The notes under the pieces are model-generated. The model saw nothing but the letters and a program-made list of their open reading frames with translations. It was not told the DNA's origin and made no database searches. The translations under genes were made by a program, and so were the position numbers. Below, in pieces: positions 15,821 through 24,792 of a DNA stretch of 64,000 bases; within the stretch, counting starts at the first letter, position 1; every line of letters begins with the position of its first letter. Where the stretch lies: contig NC_015682.1 in NCBI RefSeq assembly GCF_000215975.1, positions 1,570,378-1,634,377 of the forward strand. Direction: 5' to 3'. This stretch comes from Thermodesulfobacterium geofontis OPF15. Lineage in GTDB: Bacteria > Desulfobacterota > Thermodesulfobacteria > Thermodesulfobacteriales > Thermodesulfobacteriaceae.

Positions 15821-17056
15821 TTAGAATTTTGAGGATTTTGATTTGAGGTATAGGAAATAGATATTAAAAAAAAGTAAGAAGATCACATAAAGAGACAGGG
15901 TTGAATGTAAACCGATTTTATTTGCTAAAAAACCTGCTATAAAACTTCCTATAGGGTGCATTCCTAAAAAAGCTAAAGTAAAAAGACTAATTATTCTTCC
16001 CCTTAAATGATCAGGGGTATTTTCTTGAAGATAACTATTTGCTACAGGGAAAAAATTGGCAAAAGAAAATCCTATTATAAAGCAAAAAAATAAAGTAAAG
16101 TACCAATTTTTAATAAGATTTAAGCCTAAAAGACCTAAACTTAAAATTATAGTAGTTTTAAAAAGATGTTTTATTTTATCACTGATTGGTTTTCCAAAAA
16201 TTACCAAAGTAGCTCCAAATATAGCACCCAGCCCCAAAATAGAGGACAAAAAAGCAAACTCTTTTCCACCCTTCCCATGAATTTTATGAACAATGATAGG
16301 AAGAAGAATTATTGCAGTAGCACCAAAAATTGTAAAATTAGCTGTAGAAATAATTACATTTAGTATTTTCTTTTCCCTTTTTAAAAACTCATAAACTTCT
16401 TTATAAGATCTCTTTATTTCTCCTTTTTCTATTTTTTTAATTTCTTTCTGTTTTGTAGTTTTTATAAAAAAGGTTAGAAAAATAAAAAAGGGAATAAAAC
16501 TTAAAGCATTTATATAGAAACATTGGTACAAACTACCGTAGGAAATAATTAAACCAGCAAAAAAGGGCCCTAATATACGTGCTGTATTAAAAGATAAAGC
16601 TTGAAAGGAAAGGGCTTTAGTTAAAAATTTCATAGGAACTATCTCTGAAATAAAAACTTGTCTTAAAGGAACATCCAAAGCTGATAAACATCCAGATAAA
16701 AAAGCAAGAAAAGTAACTTGCCAAAAAGTTACTAATTTAAACTGGGTTAAAATTCCTAATATTAAAGGCGGGAAAATAGAGAAAAAGGCAATAAGGCTTA
16801 ATAATTTTCTTCTATCAAAAAGGTCTATTAGAATACCAGAAACGAAAGTAAAAATAATGGTTGGAAATGAACTTAGAAAATTAAAAATTCCCAAATAAAG
16901 CGCAGACCAGGTTAATTCATAAACTAACCAAATTTGGGCTGTGTTCTGAATCCAAGAACCTGTAAAGGAAACAAAATGCCCGATAATAAAAAATCTAAAA
17001 TCTTTGATTTTTAAAGGATTATCCTCTAAAGAGAGACTTAATCTAAAATTTTTCAT
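15821..17056 (-). CDS. Major facilitator superfamily transporter (EntS/MFS_3-like)
   Basis: The 411-residue protein is strongly hydrophobic with about 10-12 predicted helices. The N-terminus (FFIGHFVSFTGSWIQNTAQIWLVYELTWSA) and the loop GILIDLFDRRKLL are typical of the EntS-like MFS family, whose members export siderophores and other small molecules; a second conserved loop NTPDHLRGRIISLFTL occurs near residue 350. It stands alone, 71 bp from the kinase gene and divergent from cspA. The substrate cannot be inferred. Confidence 0.8.
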   Translation of the reverse strand: MKNFRLSLSLEDNPLKIKDFRFFIIGHFVSFTGSWIQNTAQIWLVYELTWSALYLGIFNFLSSFPTIIFTFVSGILIDLFDRRKLLSLIAFFSIFPPLILGILTQFKLVTFWQVTFLAFLSGCLSALDVPLRQVFISEIVPMKFLTKALSFQALSFNTARILGPFFAGLIISYGSLYQCFYINALSFIPFFIFLTFFIKTTKQKEIKKIEKGEIKRSYKEVYEFLKREKKILNVIISTANFTIFGATAIILLPIIVHKIHGKGGKEFAFLSSILGLGAIFGATLVIFGKPISDKIKHLFKTTIILSLGLLGLNLIKNWYFTLFFCFIIGFSFANFFPVANSYLQENTPDHLRGRIISLFTLAFLGMHPIGSFIAGFLANKIGLHSTLSLYVIFLLFFNIYFLYLKSKSSKF

Positions 17057-17213
17057 GCTTTTATATTAATTGTTTACCAAAGTTTTGAACAATCATTTTT
17101 AAAAATCAAATTTTTTAAAAATTTTTTAAAATTTTTAAATTTACCTCTTTACAAAAATTTTTTAAGGTGTAGTTTAAGAAACATAAGAAAAAATTTTAGG
17201 AGGTTTAAGTAAC

Positions 17214-17468
17214 ATGTTTAGAGGTAAAGTAAAGTGGTTTGATGAGAAGAAGGGTTACGGTTTCATTTCCAAGGAAGATGGCGGAGATGTCTTTGTACAT
17301 TACTCTGCCATCGAAATGCCAGGTTTCAAAACCCTTAGGGAAGGTCAGACTGTAGAATTTGAAGTAGTTCAAGGTCCTAAGGGAGAACAGGCTTCCAAGG
17401 TTAGAGTTTTAGATGCAGGTACTCCCAGAAGATCTCAAAGAAAACCTTCCAGAAGAGAACAGAGCTAA
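17214..17468 (+). CDS. cspA: Cold-shock domain protein (CspA family)
   Basis: An 84-residue protein that is one OB-fold with both RNA-binding motifs, RNP1 ([11 protein letters not shown]) and RNP2 (DVFVHYSAI), plus a basic tail [13 protein letters not shown]. Such proteins are single-strand nucleic-acid chaperones, and a thermophile still uses them for RNA folding. A strong ribosome site AGGAGG lies 10 bases before the ATG. The upstream region is rich in phased A/T tracts (17096-17142) with a weak TTTACA -35 at 17148. A compact terminator follows at 17491, so it is monocistronic. GC content is higher than in its neighbours, as expected for an abundant protein. Confidence 0.96.
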   Translation: MFRGKVKWFDEKKGYGFISKEDGGDVFVHYSAIEMPGFKTLREGQTVEFEVVQGPKGEQASKVRVLDAGTPRRSQRKPSRREQS

Positions 17469-17490
17469 GTTTTCTTGATTAGGTTAAACC

Positions 17491-17511
17491 GGGGGTTCCT
17501 ACCCCCTTTTT
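17491..17511 (+). terminator. Rho-independent terminator of cspA
   Basis: A 6-bp GC stem, GGGGGT (17491-17496) paired with ACCCCC (17501-17506), closes a TCCT tetraloop and is followed at once by a run of Ts. It lies 22 bp after the cspA stop and ends that transcript before the DUF4911 gene. Confidence 0.88.
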
Positions 17512-17545
17512 ATATTCTTAATTTTTATATTCTTAATTTTTTTAT

Positions 17546-17764
17546 ATGAGAAGTTCTTTTTTCTTAGTTAAATTAAACCCTCAAAAATTAGCTTATTTAA
17601 AATTTATTTTAGAAGGATATGATCACTTAGCCATATTAAGTGTTCTCGATTCTAAAAAGGGATTAGCAAAAATTTATTTTTTTGAAAAGGAAAAATCTCT
17701 TATAAAAGAAATATTAGAGGATCTAAAAGATTTTCTTTCTCTTGAATTAATAGATATTTTTTGA
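17546..17764 (+). CDS. DUF4911-like small protein
   Basis: A 72-residue protein of unknown function. The segment KLAYLKFILEGYDHLAILSVLDSKKG resembles the DUF4911 family found in anaerobic thermophiles and deltaproteobacteria: an RNA- or ligand-binding-sized alpha/beta module with a conserved FILEGYD core. It has no signal peptide or cysteines. It precedes PEP carboxylase by 13 bp and probably shares its transcript. No Shine-Dalgarno sequence is visible before the ATG. Family assignment is from memory of the motif. Confidence 0.6.
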   Translation: MRSSFFLVKLNPQKLAYLKFILEGYDHLAILSVLDSKKGLAKIYFFEKEKSLIKEILEDLKDFLSLELIDIF

Positions 17765-17777
17765 TAAAGTATATTTT

Positions 17778-19259
17778 ATGAAAATCCCGAGGGTAATGTC
17801 AACTCAACATCCAGATAATGTATCTATTCCTTTTTTTGCTGAACATGCAGATATGTCAGGGGAGGACGAAATTCAGGAAGCCTATTATGCTTTTTCTCAT
17901 CTTGGTTGCGATGAACAAATGTGGGATAGTGAAGGAAAGGAGGTAGATGACTTTGTAGTAAAAAAACTTCTTTCTAAATATCCTACTTTTTTCAAAAACA
18001 AAAAACTGGGAAAAGACGTCTTTATAACCCTTAGAATTCCCAATCCTACAGTAGAAAAAGAAGAAGCAAAAATTCTTGTTGAAGCATTAGAAAGTATTCC
18101 TCGCTCTATGGATGCAGCAAAAGTTTTTTACGAAAATCCCTATCCTCCCATTTTTGAAGTAATCCTACCTATGACCACATCAGCTAAAGAATTAAATAGG
18201 GTTTATTATTTTTATAAAAATTTTATTTCCGGGAAACAATATCAAAAAATTTATGAAGAAGATATTACTGTTGCTGAATGGGTAGGAGAATTTTTACCAG
18301 AAAGAATTAATGTAATTCCCCTCTTTGAGGATGTAGAAACTCTTTTTAATGTGGACAAAATTTTATTTGAATATTTAAAAGATAAAGATTTTAATTATTT
18401 AAGGGTTTTTTTGGCAAGATCTGATCCTGCTCTGAACTATGGGATGATAAGTGCTGTATTAGCTATTAAAGTGGCTCTTAAAAAATTAGAAAAAGTTGCC
18501 CAAGAAAAAGAAATTGAAATATATCCTATTTTAGGTGCAGGAACTCCTCCTTTTAGAGGAAATCTTTCTCCTTATACTGTAGATAAAGTTCTTAATGAAT
18601 TTTCACCTGTTGAAACTTTTACAGTACAGTCTGCCTTCAAATATGATTTTCCTATAGAAGATGTTATTACAGGAATTAAAAAATTGAAAAATTTTATTCG
18701 TTATCCTTTAGAAGATGTAGATGAAAAATTTTGTAAAAAAATTATAGAAAAATTCTCTAAGGAATATCATAGTCTCATTTCTCCGCTTGCTCCTGCTATA
18801 AATGAACTTGCTAAATATGTGCCAAAAAGAAGAATGAGAAAACTTCATATTGGTCTTTTTGGGTATTCAAGAAGTGTTGGAGGTGTTACTCTTCCAAGGG
18901 TTATAAATTTCTGTGCTGCCTGTTATTCTATTGGTCTTCCTCCGGAACTCTTAGGTGTTAATTGCTTAGATAAAGAGGAATTAAAAGACCTAAAAAATAT
19001 ATATAAAAATCTGGAATACGATTTTTCAATTGCTTTACAATATTTCAATCCCAAGTGTTTGGAATTATTAAATGAAGAAGAAAAAAATAAAATTATTAAA
19101 TCTTTGGAAGTTTTGAATTCTCTTGACATAAAATATACAGTCCATATAGAACATAAGGAAGTTACTACTAATATTTTGAAAAATTTAAAAAGGGGAATAA
19201 CTTCGAATTTAAGTGAACTTCTTATTGAAGGAGCCTATTTAAGGAAATTTTTAGGTTAA
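17778..19259 (+). CDS. ppcA: Archaeal-type phosphoenolpyruvate carboxylase
   Basis: This enzyme carboxylates PEP with bicarbonate to oxaloacetate, filling the C4 pool. At 493 residues it is the short archaeal type, about half the length of bacterial Ppc. The diagnostic N-terminus MSTQHPDN is present at residues 7-14. Further family segments are HADMSGEDEIQEAYYAF, LGAGTPPFRGNL near 256 and GLFGYSRSVGGVTLPR near 362. The type is known from archaea and scattered bacteria such as clostridia, so transfer is likely in its distant history. Together with por it suits an anaerobe fixing carbon through reductive carboxylations. Confidence 0.94.
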   Translation: MKIPRVMSTQHPDNVSIPFFAEHADMSGEDEIQEAYYAFSHLGCDEQMWDSEGKEVDDFVVKKLLSKYPTFFKNKKLGKDVFITLRIPNPTVEKEEAKILVEALESIPRSMDAAKVFYENPYPPIFEVILPMTTSAKELNRVYYFYKNFISGKQYQKIYEEDITVAEWVGEFLPERINVIPLFEDVETLFNVDKILFEYLKDKDFNYLRVFLARSDPALNYGMISAVLAIKVALKKLEKVAQEKEIEIYPILGAGTPPFRGNLSPYTVDKVLNEFSPVETFTVQSAFKYDFPIEDVITGIKKLKNFIRYPLEDVDEKFCKKIIEKFSKEYHSLISPLAPAINELAKYVPKRRMRKLHIGLFGYSRSVGGVTLPRVINFCAACYSIGLPPELLGVNCLDKEELKDLKNIYKNLEYDFSIALQYFNPKCLELLNEEEKNKIIKSLEVLNSLDIKYTVHIEHKEVTTNILKNLKRGITSNLSELLIEGAYLRKFLG

Positions 19260-19264
19260 ATTTT

Positions 19265-20362
19265 CTAATCCTTAAAAAAATCAGGAAATTTTAGTCTTTT
19301 TTGAAAAGCAAGATTAGCAAGTTGTCTTAGTAAATGATCTGCAAGGACAATTCTTACCATTGCTTCTATCACTGGAACAATTCTTGGGATTGCAGAAATA
19401 TCGTGTCTTCCTCCTATAGAAATTTCAACTTCCTCTTTTTTTTCATTTATGGTTTTTTGGATTTTTTTTATACTTGGAATAGGTTTCACAGCAACTCTAA
19501 TAATTATATCTTGTCCTGAAGAAATTCCTCCAAGAATGCCTCCTGCATCATTTTTTAAAAATCCATAGGGAGTTATAGGATCATTATTTTCTGAACCTTT
19601 CATATAAGCAACTTTAAAACCTGCTCCCATTTCTATACCTTTTACTGCACCTATGCTACAAATAGCTTTAGCAAGATCAGCACTCAATTTGTCAAAAACA
19701 GGTTCTCCTAATCCTGCGGGAACACCTTTTGCAAGAACTTCAACCACTCCTCCTAATGAATCTCCTTCTTTTTTAGTTTCTTCAATTTTTTCACACATTT
19801 TTTCATAGGCAGACATATCTGGACAAAAAAGATGATTTTTATAAATAACTTCTAAATTTTTTTCTTTAACTTCAATTCCTCCAAGAGAAATGGTATAAGC
19901 TATAACTTCAATTCCATATTCTTCTAACACCCTTTTTGCTACAGCCCCTGCTGCAACTCTTGCAACTGTTTCCCTTCCACTACTTCTACCCCCACCTCTA
20001 TAATCTCTATACCCTCCATATTTTATAAAATAGGTAAAATCAGCATGCCCAGGTCTAAAAACATTTTTAATTTTTTCGTAAGCTGATGAGTCAACATCCA
20101 CATTATAAATTAATAGAGCTATAGGAGTTCCGATGGTATAACCTTCAAAAACTCCGGAAAGAATTTCAACTTTATCCTTTTCTTTTCTTGGACTTTGACC
20201 GGAAACTTTTCCAGGTCTTCTTTTTTCAAGTTCTTTTTGAATATACTCTTCTGTAAGAGATAATCCAGGAGGACATCCGTCAATTACTGCACCAAGAGCT
20301 TTACCATGAGATTCTCCAAAAGTAGTAACTCTGAATAATTTTCCTATAGTATTTCCGCTCAT
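19265..20362 (-). CDS. aroC: Chorismate synthase
   Basis: AroC converts 5-enolpyruvylshikimate-3-phosphate to chorismate using reduced FMN. The 365-residue length and the signatures are typical: [25 protein letters not shown] at the start, [30 protein letters not shown] near 105-135 and [19 protein letters not shown] near 320. The stop is 5 bp from that of PEP carboxylase on the opposite strand, and no terminator hairpin is visible in between. The start region is divergent from ispD, with an overlapping promoter arrangement at 20393-20441. Confidence 0.97.
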   Translation of the reverse strand: MSGNTIGKLFRVTTFGESHGKALGAVIDGCPPGLSLTEEYIQKELEKRRPGKVSGQSPRKEKDKVEILSGVFEGYTIGTPIALLIYNVDVDSSAYEKIKNVFRPGHADFTYFIKYGGYRDYRGGGRSSGRETVARVAAGAVAKRVLEEYGIEVIAYTISLGGIEVKEKNLEVIYKNHLFCPDMSAYEKMCEKIEETKKEGDSLGGVVEVLAKGVPAGLGEPVFDKLSADLAKAICSIGAVKGIEMGAGFKVAYMKGSENNDPITPYGFLKNDAGGILGGISSGQDIIIRVAVKPIPSIKKIQKTINEKKEEVEISIGGRHDISAIPRIVPVIEAMVRIVLADHLLRQLANLAFQKRLKFPDFFKD

Positions 20363-20392
20363 TTAAACTTCTTGTTAAATTTTATAAAATTT

Positions 20393-20420
20393 ATTTTACA
20401 CCTAATTTTAGATTAGACAA
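20393..20420 (-). promoter_or_regulatory. Candidate aroC promoter
   Basis: On the minus strand TTGTCT (20415-20420) and TAAAAT (20393-20398) are separated by 16 bp. The -10 is a 5/6 match and the -35 a 4/6 match. The -35 hexamer overlaps that of the ispD promoter on the other strand, so binding of polymerase at one could exclude the other. Confidence 0.5.
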
Positions 20421-20441
20421 AAATTTTCAAAATGCTATATT
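20414..20441 (+). promoter_or_regulatory. Candidate ispD promoter, probably giving a leaderless mRNA
   Basis: TAGACA (20414-20419), a 16-bp spacer and TATATT (20436-20441) lie so close to the ispD ATG (20449) that only 7 bases separate the -10 from the start codon. Transcription would begin at or next to the ATG. No Shine-Dalgarno sequence is present, which agrees with a leaderless message. Confidence 0.5.
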
Positions 20442-20448
20442 TTAGTAT

Positions 20449-21141
20449 ATGATTATAGCTGTTATTCCTTCAGCTGGTAAAGGGGAAAGATTTAATTCTA
20501 AAAAACCCAAACAATTTTTAGAAATAAAAGGAAAGCCCCTTTTTATTTATACCCTTCAAAAATTTGAAAAACATCCTCAGATAGATGGAATTGTGCTTAG
20601 CGTTTCTCCTGAATATATAAAGGAAACCGAAAAGCTTATATCTTTTTATAATTTAAAAAAAGTTTTAAAAATTACCGAAGGCGGTAAAACAAGACAAGAA
20701 TCTGTTTTTAAAGGAATTAAAGTTTCCCCTCCTGAAACTGAAATATTTCTTATTCATGATGCAGTTAGACCTTTCGTCTCTTTAGCATTAATAAGTGAAG
20801 TAATTGAAAATACTAAAATATTTGGGGCTTGTGTCCCTGCTATTCCTGTTAGAGATACTCTAAATAGAGTATTTCTCCGAGAGGTTAAAGAAAATGTTGA
20901 TAGAACTAATCTTTTCTGTATTCAAACTCCTCAAGGAATAAGGGCTAAAATTTTAAGACACCTTCTTGAAAGAGCTCAAAAAGAAAACCTTATCTTTTCT
21001 GATGAAAGCACTCTTCTTTCACACTATGGATACAGGGTTAGAATTGTAGATGGTTCCTTTATAAATTATAAAATTACCTATCCCGAAGATCTTTTTCTTG
21101 CAGAAAAATTAATTGATTGTAAAATAGAAGACCTGCTATAG
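20449..21141 (+). CDS. ispD: 2-C-methyl-D-erythritol 4-phosphate cytidylyltransferase
   Basis: IspD joins MEP to CTP in the non-mevalonate isoprenoid pathway. The 230-residue protein has the nucleotide-binding start IPSAGKGERF (residues 6-15) and the conserved HDAVRPF (about 104-110), with FSDESTLL near the C-terminus. IspF, often fused or adjacent, is not here. The gene has no visible ribosome site and its promoter abuts the ATG, suggesting leaderless translation. An unknown gene follows after 33 bp. Confidence 0.95.
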   Translation: MIIAVIPSAGKGERFNSKKPKQFLEIKGKPLFIYTLQKFEKHPQIDGIVLSVSPEYIKETEKLISFYNLKKVLKITEGGKTRQESVFKGIKVSPPETEIFLIHDAVRPFVSLALISEVIENTKIFGACVPAIPVRDTLNRVFLREVKENVDRTNLFCIQTPQGIRAKILRHLLERAQKENLIFSDESTLLSHYGYRVRIVDGSFINYKITYPEDLFLAEKLIDCKIEDLL

Positions 21142-21174
21142 GTTATTAAATAAATCCTGAAAATTTATAAAATT

Positions 21175-21843
21175 ATGGAAATTAAATGGTTAAGTAATAT
21201 TCCTCAAGAACCTCAAGATTTTTTTAATTTTTTAAAAAAACAACACAAATTGTCTTCAGAAGATGCCCTTAAACTTACTTATATAACCTTAAAATTGAAA
21301 GCTTTAAGCGATAGCCCCATTTATAAATTCTTAGAAAGAACTATCAGTGGAATAAAATTTGATGAAATTGAAAAAAGAGAATATCTTTTAACCTTTTCTA
21401 TATACACTCTAAGAGCACTTATAAAAGAACATTTAGATTTAAAGTTGGTTAAAAATTTATATCTTATTCTTTCTAAAAAACTCCCTAAGGAATTTATAAA
21501 AGATGTCTCTCCAAAACATTCTGTAATTGCTTCTCAGGATATAACTCTTGAACTTCTTTCTCAAGAAGAAAAAACAGAACTCCCTTCTTTTTTAAAAGCA
21601 AAGCATTTAATTTTAATTTTTTATTTAAAAGGAACTTGCGAAGAATTAATTTCCCTTTTATCTTTATTTCCCAATAATTATGTATTAAAAAAAGAAGATT
21701 TTTATCAAATTTTTACCCCTTTTTCTATCTCTGAAGCATTAATTTTTCTCTTAAAATTGAAAGAAGGGGTTTTAAGAGATACTGCGGAAAAGATTTTAGA
21801 AAATATAAAAATTTTTTTCCCAGAATGTTTTGGAGAAATTTAA
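21175..21843 (+). CDS. Uncharacterised helical protein
   Basis: I do not recognise this 222-residue protein. It is rich in Leu, Lys and Ile and appears wholly alpha-helical with amphipathic stretches, no signal peptide, no cysteine cluster (single Cys near the middle and one near the end) and no nucleotide-binding loop. It lies between ispD (33 bp) and aconitase (15 bp) on the same strand, probably in one transcript. No Shine-Dalgarno sequence precedes the ATG. Helical-repeat (HEAT-like) or scaffold folds are possible but only guesses. Confidence 0.6.
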   Translation: MEIKWLSNIPQEPQDFFNFLKKQHKLSSEDALKLTYITLKLKALSDSPIYKFLERTISGIKFDEIEKREYLLTFSIYTLRALIKEHLDLKLVKNLYLILSKKLPKEFIKDVSPKHSVIASQDITLELLSQEEKTELPSFLKAKHLILIFYLKGTCEELISLLSLFPNNYVLKKEDFYQIFTPFSISEALIFLLKLKEGVLRDTAEKILENIKIFFPECFGEI

Positions 21844-21858
21844 AAATTTGGAGGATTT

Positions 21859-23796
21859 ATGGGATTAACTCTTACTCATAAAATCCTTGAAAGTCATTTA
21901 GTATCTGGGAAACTTGCCCCGGGAGAAGAGATCGCTATAAAAATAGACCAAACATTAACTCAGGATGCAACAGGAACTATGGCTTATCTTGAATTTGAAG
22001 CTATAGGAATTAATAGAGTTAAAACGGAACTTTCTGTTTCTTATGTAGATCATAATATTTTACAAACAGATTTTAAAAATGCAGATGACCATAGATTTCT
22101 TTTAAGTATTGCTAAAAGATATGGAATATGGTTTTCCAAACCAGGAAATGGCATATGTCACCAGGTTCATTTAGAAAGATTTGCAAAGCCTGGAAAAACA
22201 CTTCTTGGCTCTGATAGTCATACTCCTACTGCTGGCGGATGCGGGATGATTGCTATAGGCGCAGGTGGGCTTGATGTAGCTATGGCTATGGCAGAATATC
22301 CTTTCTATTTAAAAATGCCTAAAATTGTAGGAGTTTATTTATATGGAAAACTTCAGCCCTGGGTTTCTGCAAGAGATGTAGCTCTTTATTTACTTTCTAA
22401 GCTTACAGTAAAAGGTGGAAGAAATAAAATTTTAGAATATTTTGGTCCAGGGATTAAAACTCTTACTGTTCCTGAAAGAGCAACTATATGTAATCTTGGA
22501 ACTGAAACCGGGGCAACAACAAGTATCTTTCCCTCTGATGAATTAACTTTTTTTTGGTTAAAAGCCCAAAATAGAGAAGAAGATTATATAGAACTTAAAC
22601 CTGATGAAGATGCTCAATATGATGAAATTATTGAAATTGATCTTTCAAAAATTGAACCTCTCTGTGCCTGTCCCTCCTCTCCTGATAATGTTAAAAAAGT
22701 TGCTGAAGAAGCTGGAAAACCGGTAGCTCAAGTAATTATAGGCTCTTGTGCTAATTCATCTTTAAAAGATCTTCTAATAGTTTCAAAAATCCTTGAAAAT
22801 CATAAGGTTCATCCAGATGTTTCTTTTGAAATTAACCCAGGTTCTATTCAGGTTTTAGAAAATTTAGTAGCCCTTTCTGCATTTAAAAACCTTTTAAAAG
22901 CTGGTGCTCGTATTCATCAATGTGGATGCCTTGGATGTATAGGAATGGGACAAGCTCCTCCTACTAATTCTATTTCCTTAAGAACTTTTACCAGAAATTT
23001 CCCAGGAAGATCAGGAACCTCACCTGACTTTATATATCTTGTTTCTCCCGAAACAGCCACTGCATCAGCTATAAGAGGAGTAATAACTGATCCGAGAGAA
23101 TTAGGAGATTATCCTGAAATTATAATCCCGGAAAAATTTATTATAAATGATTCAATGCTTATTCCACCTTTACCAGAAGAGGAAGCTCAAAAAGTAGAAA
23201 TTATAAGAGGACCTAATATTGTTCCCCTCCCACCCTTTGATCCACTTCCTGAAAACTTAGAAGGGATTTTTCTTTTAAAAGTGGGAGATAATATTACTAC
23301 CGATCATATAATGCCTGCAGGTGCTCAGATTTTACCTTTAAGAAGTAATCTTCCTGCTATAAGTGAATATGTATATAAAAACTTAGATCCTGAATTTTCT
23401 AAAAAAGCTTTAGAAATAAAAAATAAAGGTTTAACTATAGGAATTGTAGGTGGAGAAAATTACGGACAAGGTTCTTCAAGAGAACATGCAGCTCTTGCCC
23501 CAAGATATTTAGGGGTAAGAATAAAACTTGCTAAAAGTTTTGCAAGAATTCATAGAAGTAATCTTATAAATTTTGGCATACTCCCTCTTGTTTTTGAAAA
23601 AAAAGAAGATTATAACCAAATTGAACAGGGAGATGTTTTCTTTATAAAAGATATTAGGAAGGCTCTTTTAGAAGGAGAAAAAAAGATAAAAATAATTATT
23701 AAAGGTAAAGGAGAAATATCAGTAATTTTAGATCTAAGTGAAAGAGAGAGAAATTCTGTTCTTGCAGGATCTCTTTTAAATTTAGCAAAAAAATAA
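21859..23796 (+). CDS. acnA: Aconitate hydratase
   Basis: Aconitase isomerises citrate and isocitrate in the TCA cycle, in either direction. The 645-residue protein has the [4Fe-4S] ligands (Cys in GSCANSS near 298 and the pair in QCGCLGCIGMG near 354-361), the substrate loop GSDSHTPTAGGCGMIAIGAGGLDVA near 117 and a C-terminal swivel domain with GGENYGQGSSREHAALAPRYLG. The length and single-chain order match the short bacterial/mitochondrial-like group rather than AcnB. A GGAGG site precedes the ATG. Homoaconitase-like roles are possible but the size fits aconitase better. Confidence 0.92.
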   Translation: MGLTLTHKILESHLVSGKLAPGEEIAIKIDQTLTQDATGTMAYLEFEAIGINRVKTELSVSYVDHNILQTDFKNADDHRFLLSIAKRYGIWFSKPGNGICHQVHLERFAKPGKTLLGSDSHTPTAGGCGMIAIGAGGLDVAMAMAEYPFYLKMPKIVGVYLYGKLQPWVSARDVALYLLSKLTVKGGRNKILEYFGPGIKTLTVPERATICNLGTETGATTSIFPSDELTFFWLKAQNREEDYIELKPDEDAQYDEIIEIDLSKIEPLCACPSSPDNVKKVAEEAGKPVAQVIIGSCANSSLKDLLIVSKILENHKVHPDVSFEINPGSIQVLENLVALSAFKNLLKAGARIHQCGCLGCIGMGQAPPTNSISLRTFTRNFPGRSGTSPDFIYLVSPETATASAIRGVITDPRELGDYPEIIIPEKFIINDSMLIPPLPEEEAQKVEIIRGPNIVPLPPFDPLPENLEGIFLLKVGDNITTDHIMPAGAQILPLRSNLPAISEYVYKNLDPEFSKKALEIKNKGLTIGIVGGENYGQGSSREHAALAPRYLGVRIKLAKSFARIHRSNLINFGILPLVFEKKEDYNQIEQGDVFFIKDIRKALLEGEKKIKIIIKGKGEISVILDLSERERNSVLAGSLLNLAKK

Positions 23797-23809
23797 AAGG
23801 ATTTTTGAA

Positions 23810-24671
23810 ATGAAAATAATTACTTTTTTTTTTATTTTTAATTCTTTTGATCAAACCCTTTAAAACTTATGCTGATTCTACTTTTCTTGCCCCTTTTATA
23901 GAGAATCTAAAAATAAAAGTTAAGGAGGATTTGAAAAACAAAGTTCCTGAGGAGTATATAGAAAGCATTTTTTCTTCTCCTCAATTAACTTATCTTCCCG
24001 ATATAATGATAAAAAGTTTAACTTGGAAAGAGACAGAACTTCCCTACTCTCAATTTTTAGAAAATGAAAGGATTGAGAGAGCTAAAGCTTTTATAGAAGA
24101 AAACAAAACCCTTTTAGAAGATATAGAATTTGTATTTGGTGTAGAAAAAGAAGTGATAGTTGCCATTTTTCTTGTAGAAACTGATCTTGGCAAAAAAACA
24201 GGAAAATTTCCTGTAATAAATGTATTTTATAGTTTAGCTCTCTCTGGAGAAAAGGAACTTTTTGAAAAATTTATTAATGGTTCGGAAATTTCTCTTAATG
24301 ATGAAAATATTAAAAAAAGATTAGAAAAGAGAAGTAATTGGGGATATAAAGAACTTCTTTATTTTATAGAAATAGCCTATTTAAATAATTGGGATCCCTT
24401 TTCTATAAAAGGTTCTATTTTTGGAGCCTTTGGTTTTCCTCAATTTGTTCCTAAAAGTTATTTAATTTATGGTTACGATTGGGATAAAGATGGAAAGATT
24501 GATTTATATAGTATTCCTGATGCCTTGGCAAGTATAGCTAATTATCTCAAAAAAGAAGGATATAAAAAAGAAGAAAGTTTAGAGTATAAAAAGAAAATAA
24601 TAATGAAGTATAATATAAGCGAACCCTATGCAAATACAGTTTTAGCTATAGCAGAAAAACTTAAAAATTAA
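23810..24671 (+). CDS. Lytic murein transglycosylase (MltB-like), frameshifted in its signal peptide
   Basis: The open frame from 23847 encodes a MltB/SLT-2-type peptidoglycan lyase: EREKE-like helix, catalytic Glu in FLVETDLGKKTGKF near residue 112 of that frame, and SIFGAFGFPQFVPKSYLIYGYDWDKDGKIDLYS. That frame begins without an ATG or ribosome site. The true start is probably ATG 23810, preceded by AAAAGG, which reads Met-Lys-Ile-Ile-Thr into ten Ts (23824-23833) and then ends early. Removing one T joins both frames into a signal peptide (hydrophobic FFLFLILLI, then Thr-Tyr-Ala) and the enzyme. So either a base-call error, phase variation or slippage. It follows acnA by 13 bp. Confidence 0.8.
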
Positions 24672-24792
24672 GTAATAATGCTCTTTTTAAAAAAGATTAG
24701 CAAGAGGTGTTTTATTAATCGGGCTTTCTCAAACAAACTTTTAGAGATTGGATTCTTTTAAAATAAATAAAAAGAGGGTAAAATTAAAATCT

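Noticed and set aside
24672..24792. Terminator after the transglycosylase gene
   Set aside because: The A/T-rich dyad there (CTTTTTAAAAAAG) has no GC stem, so it is not convincing.
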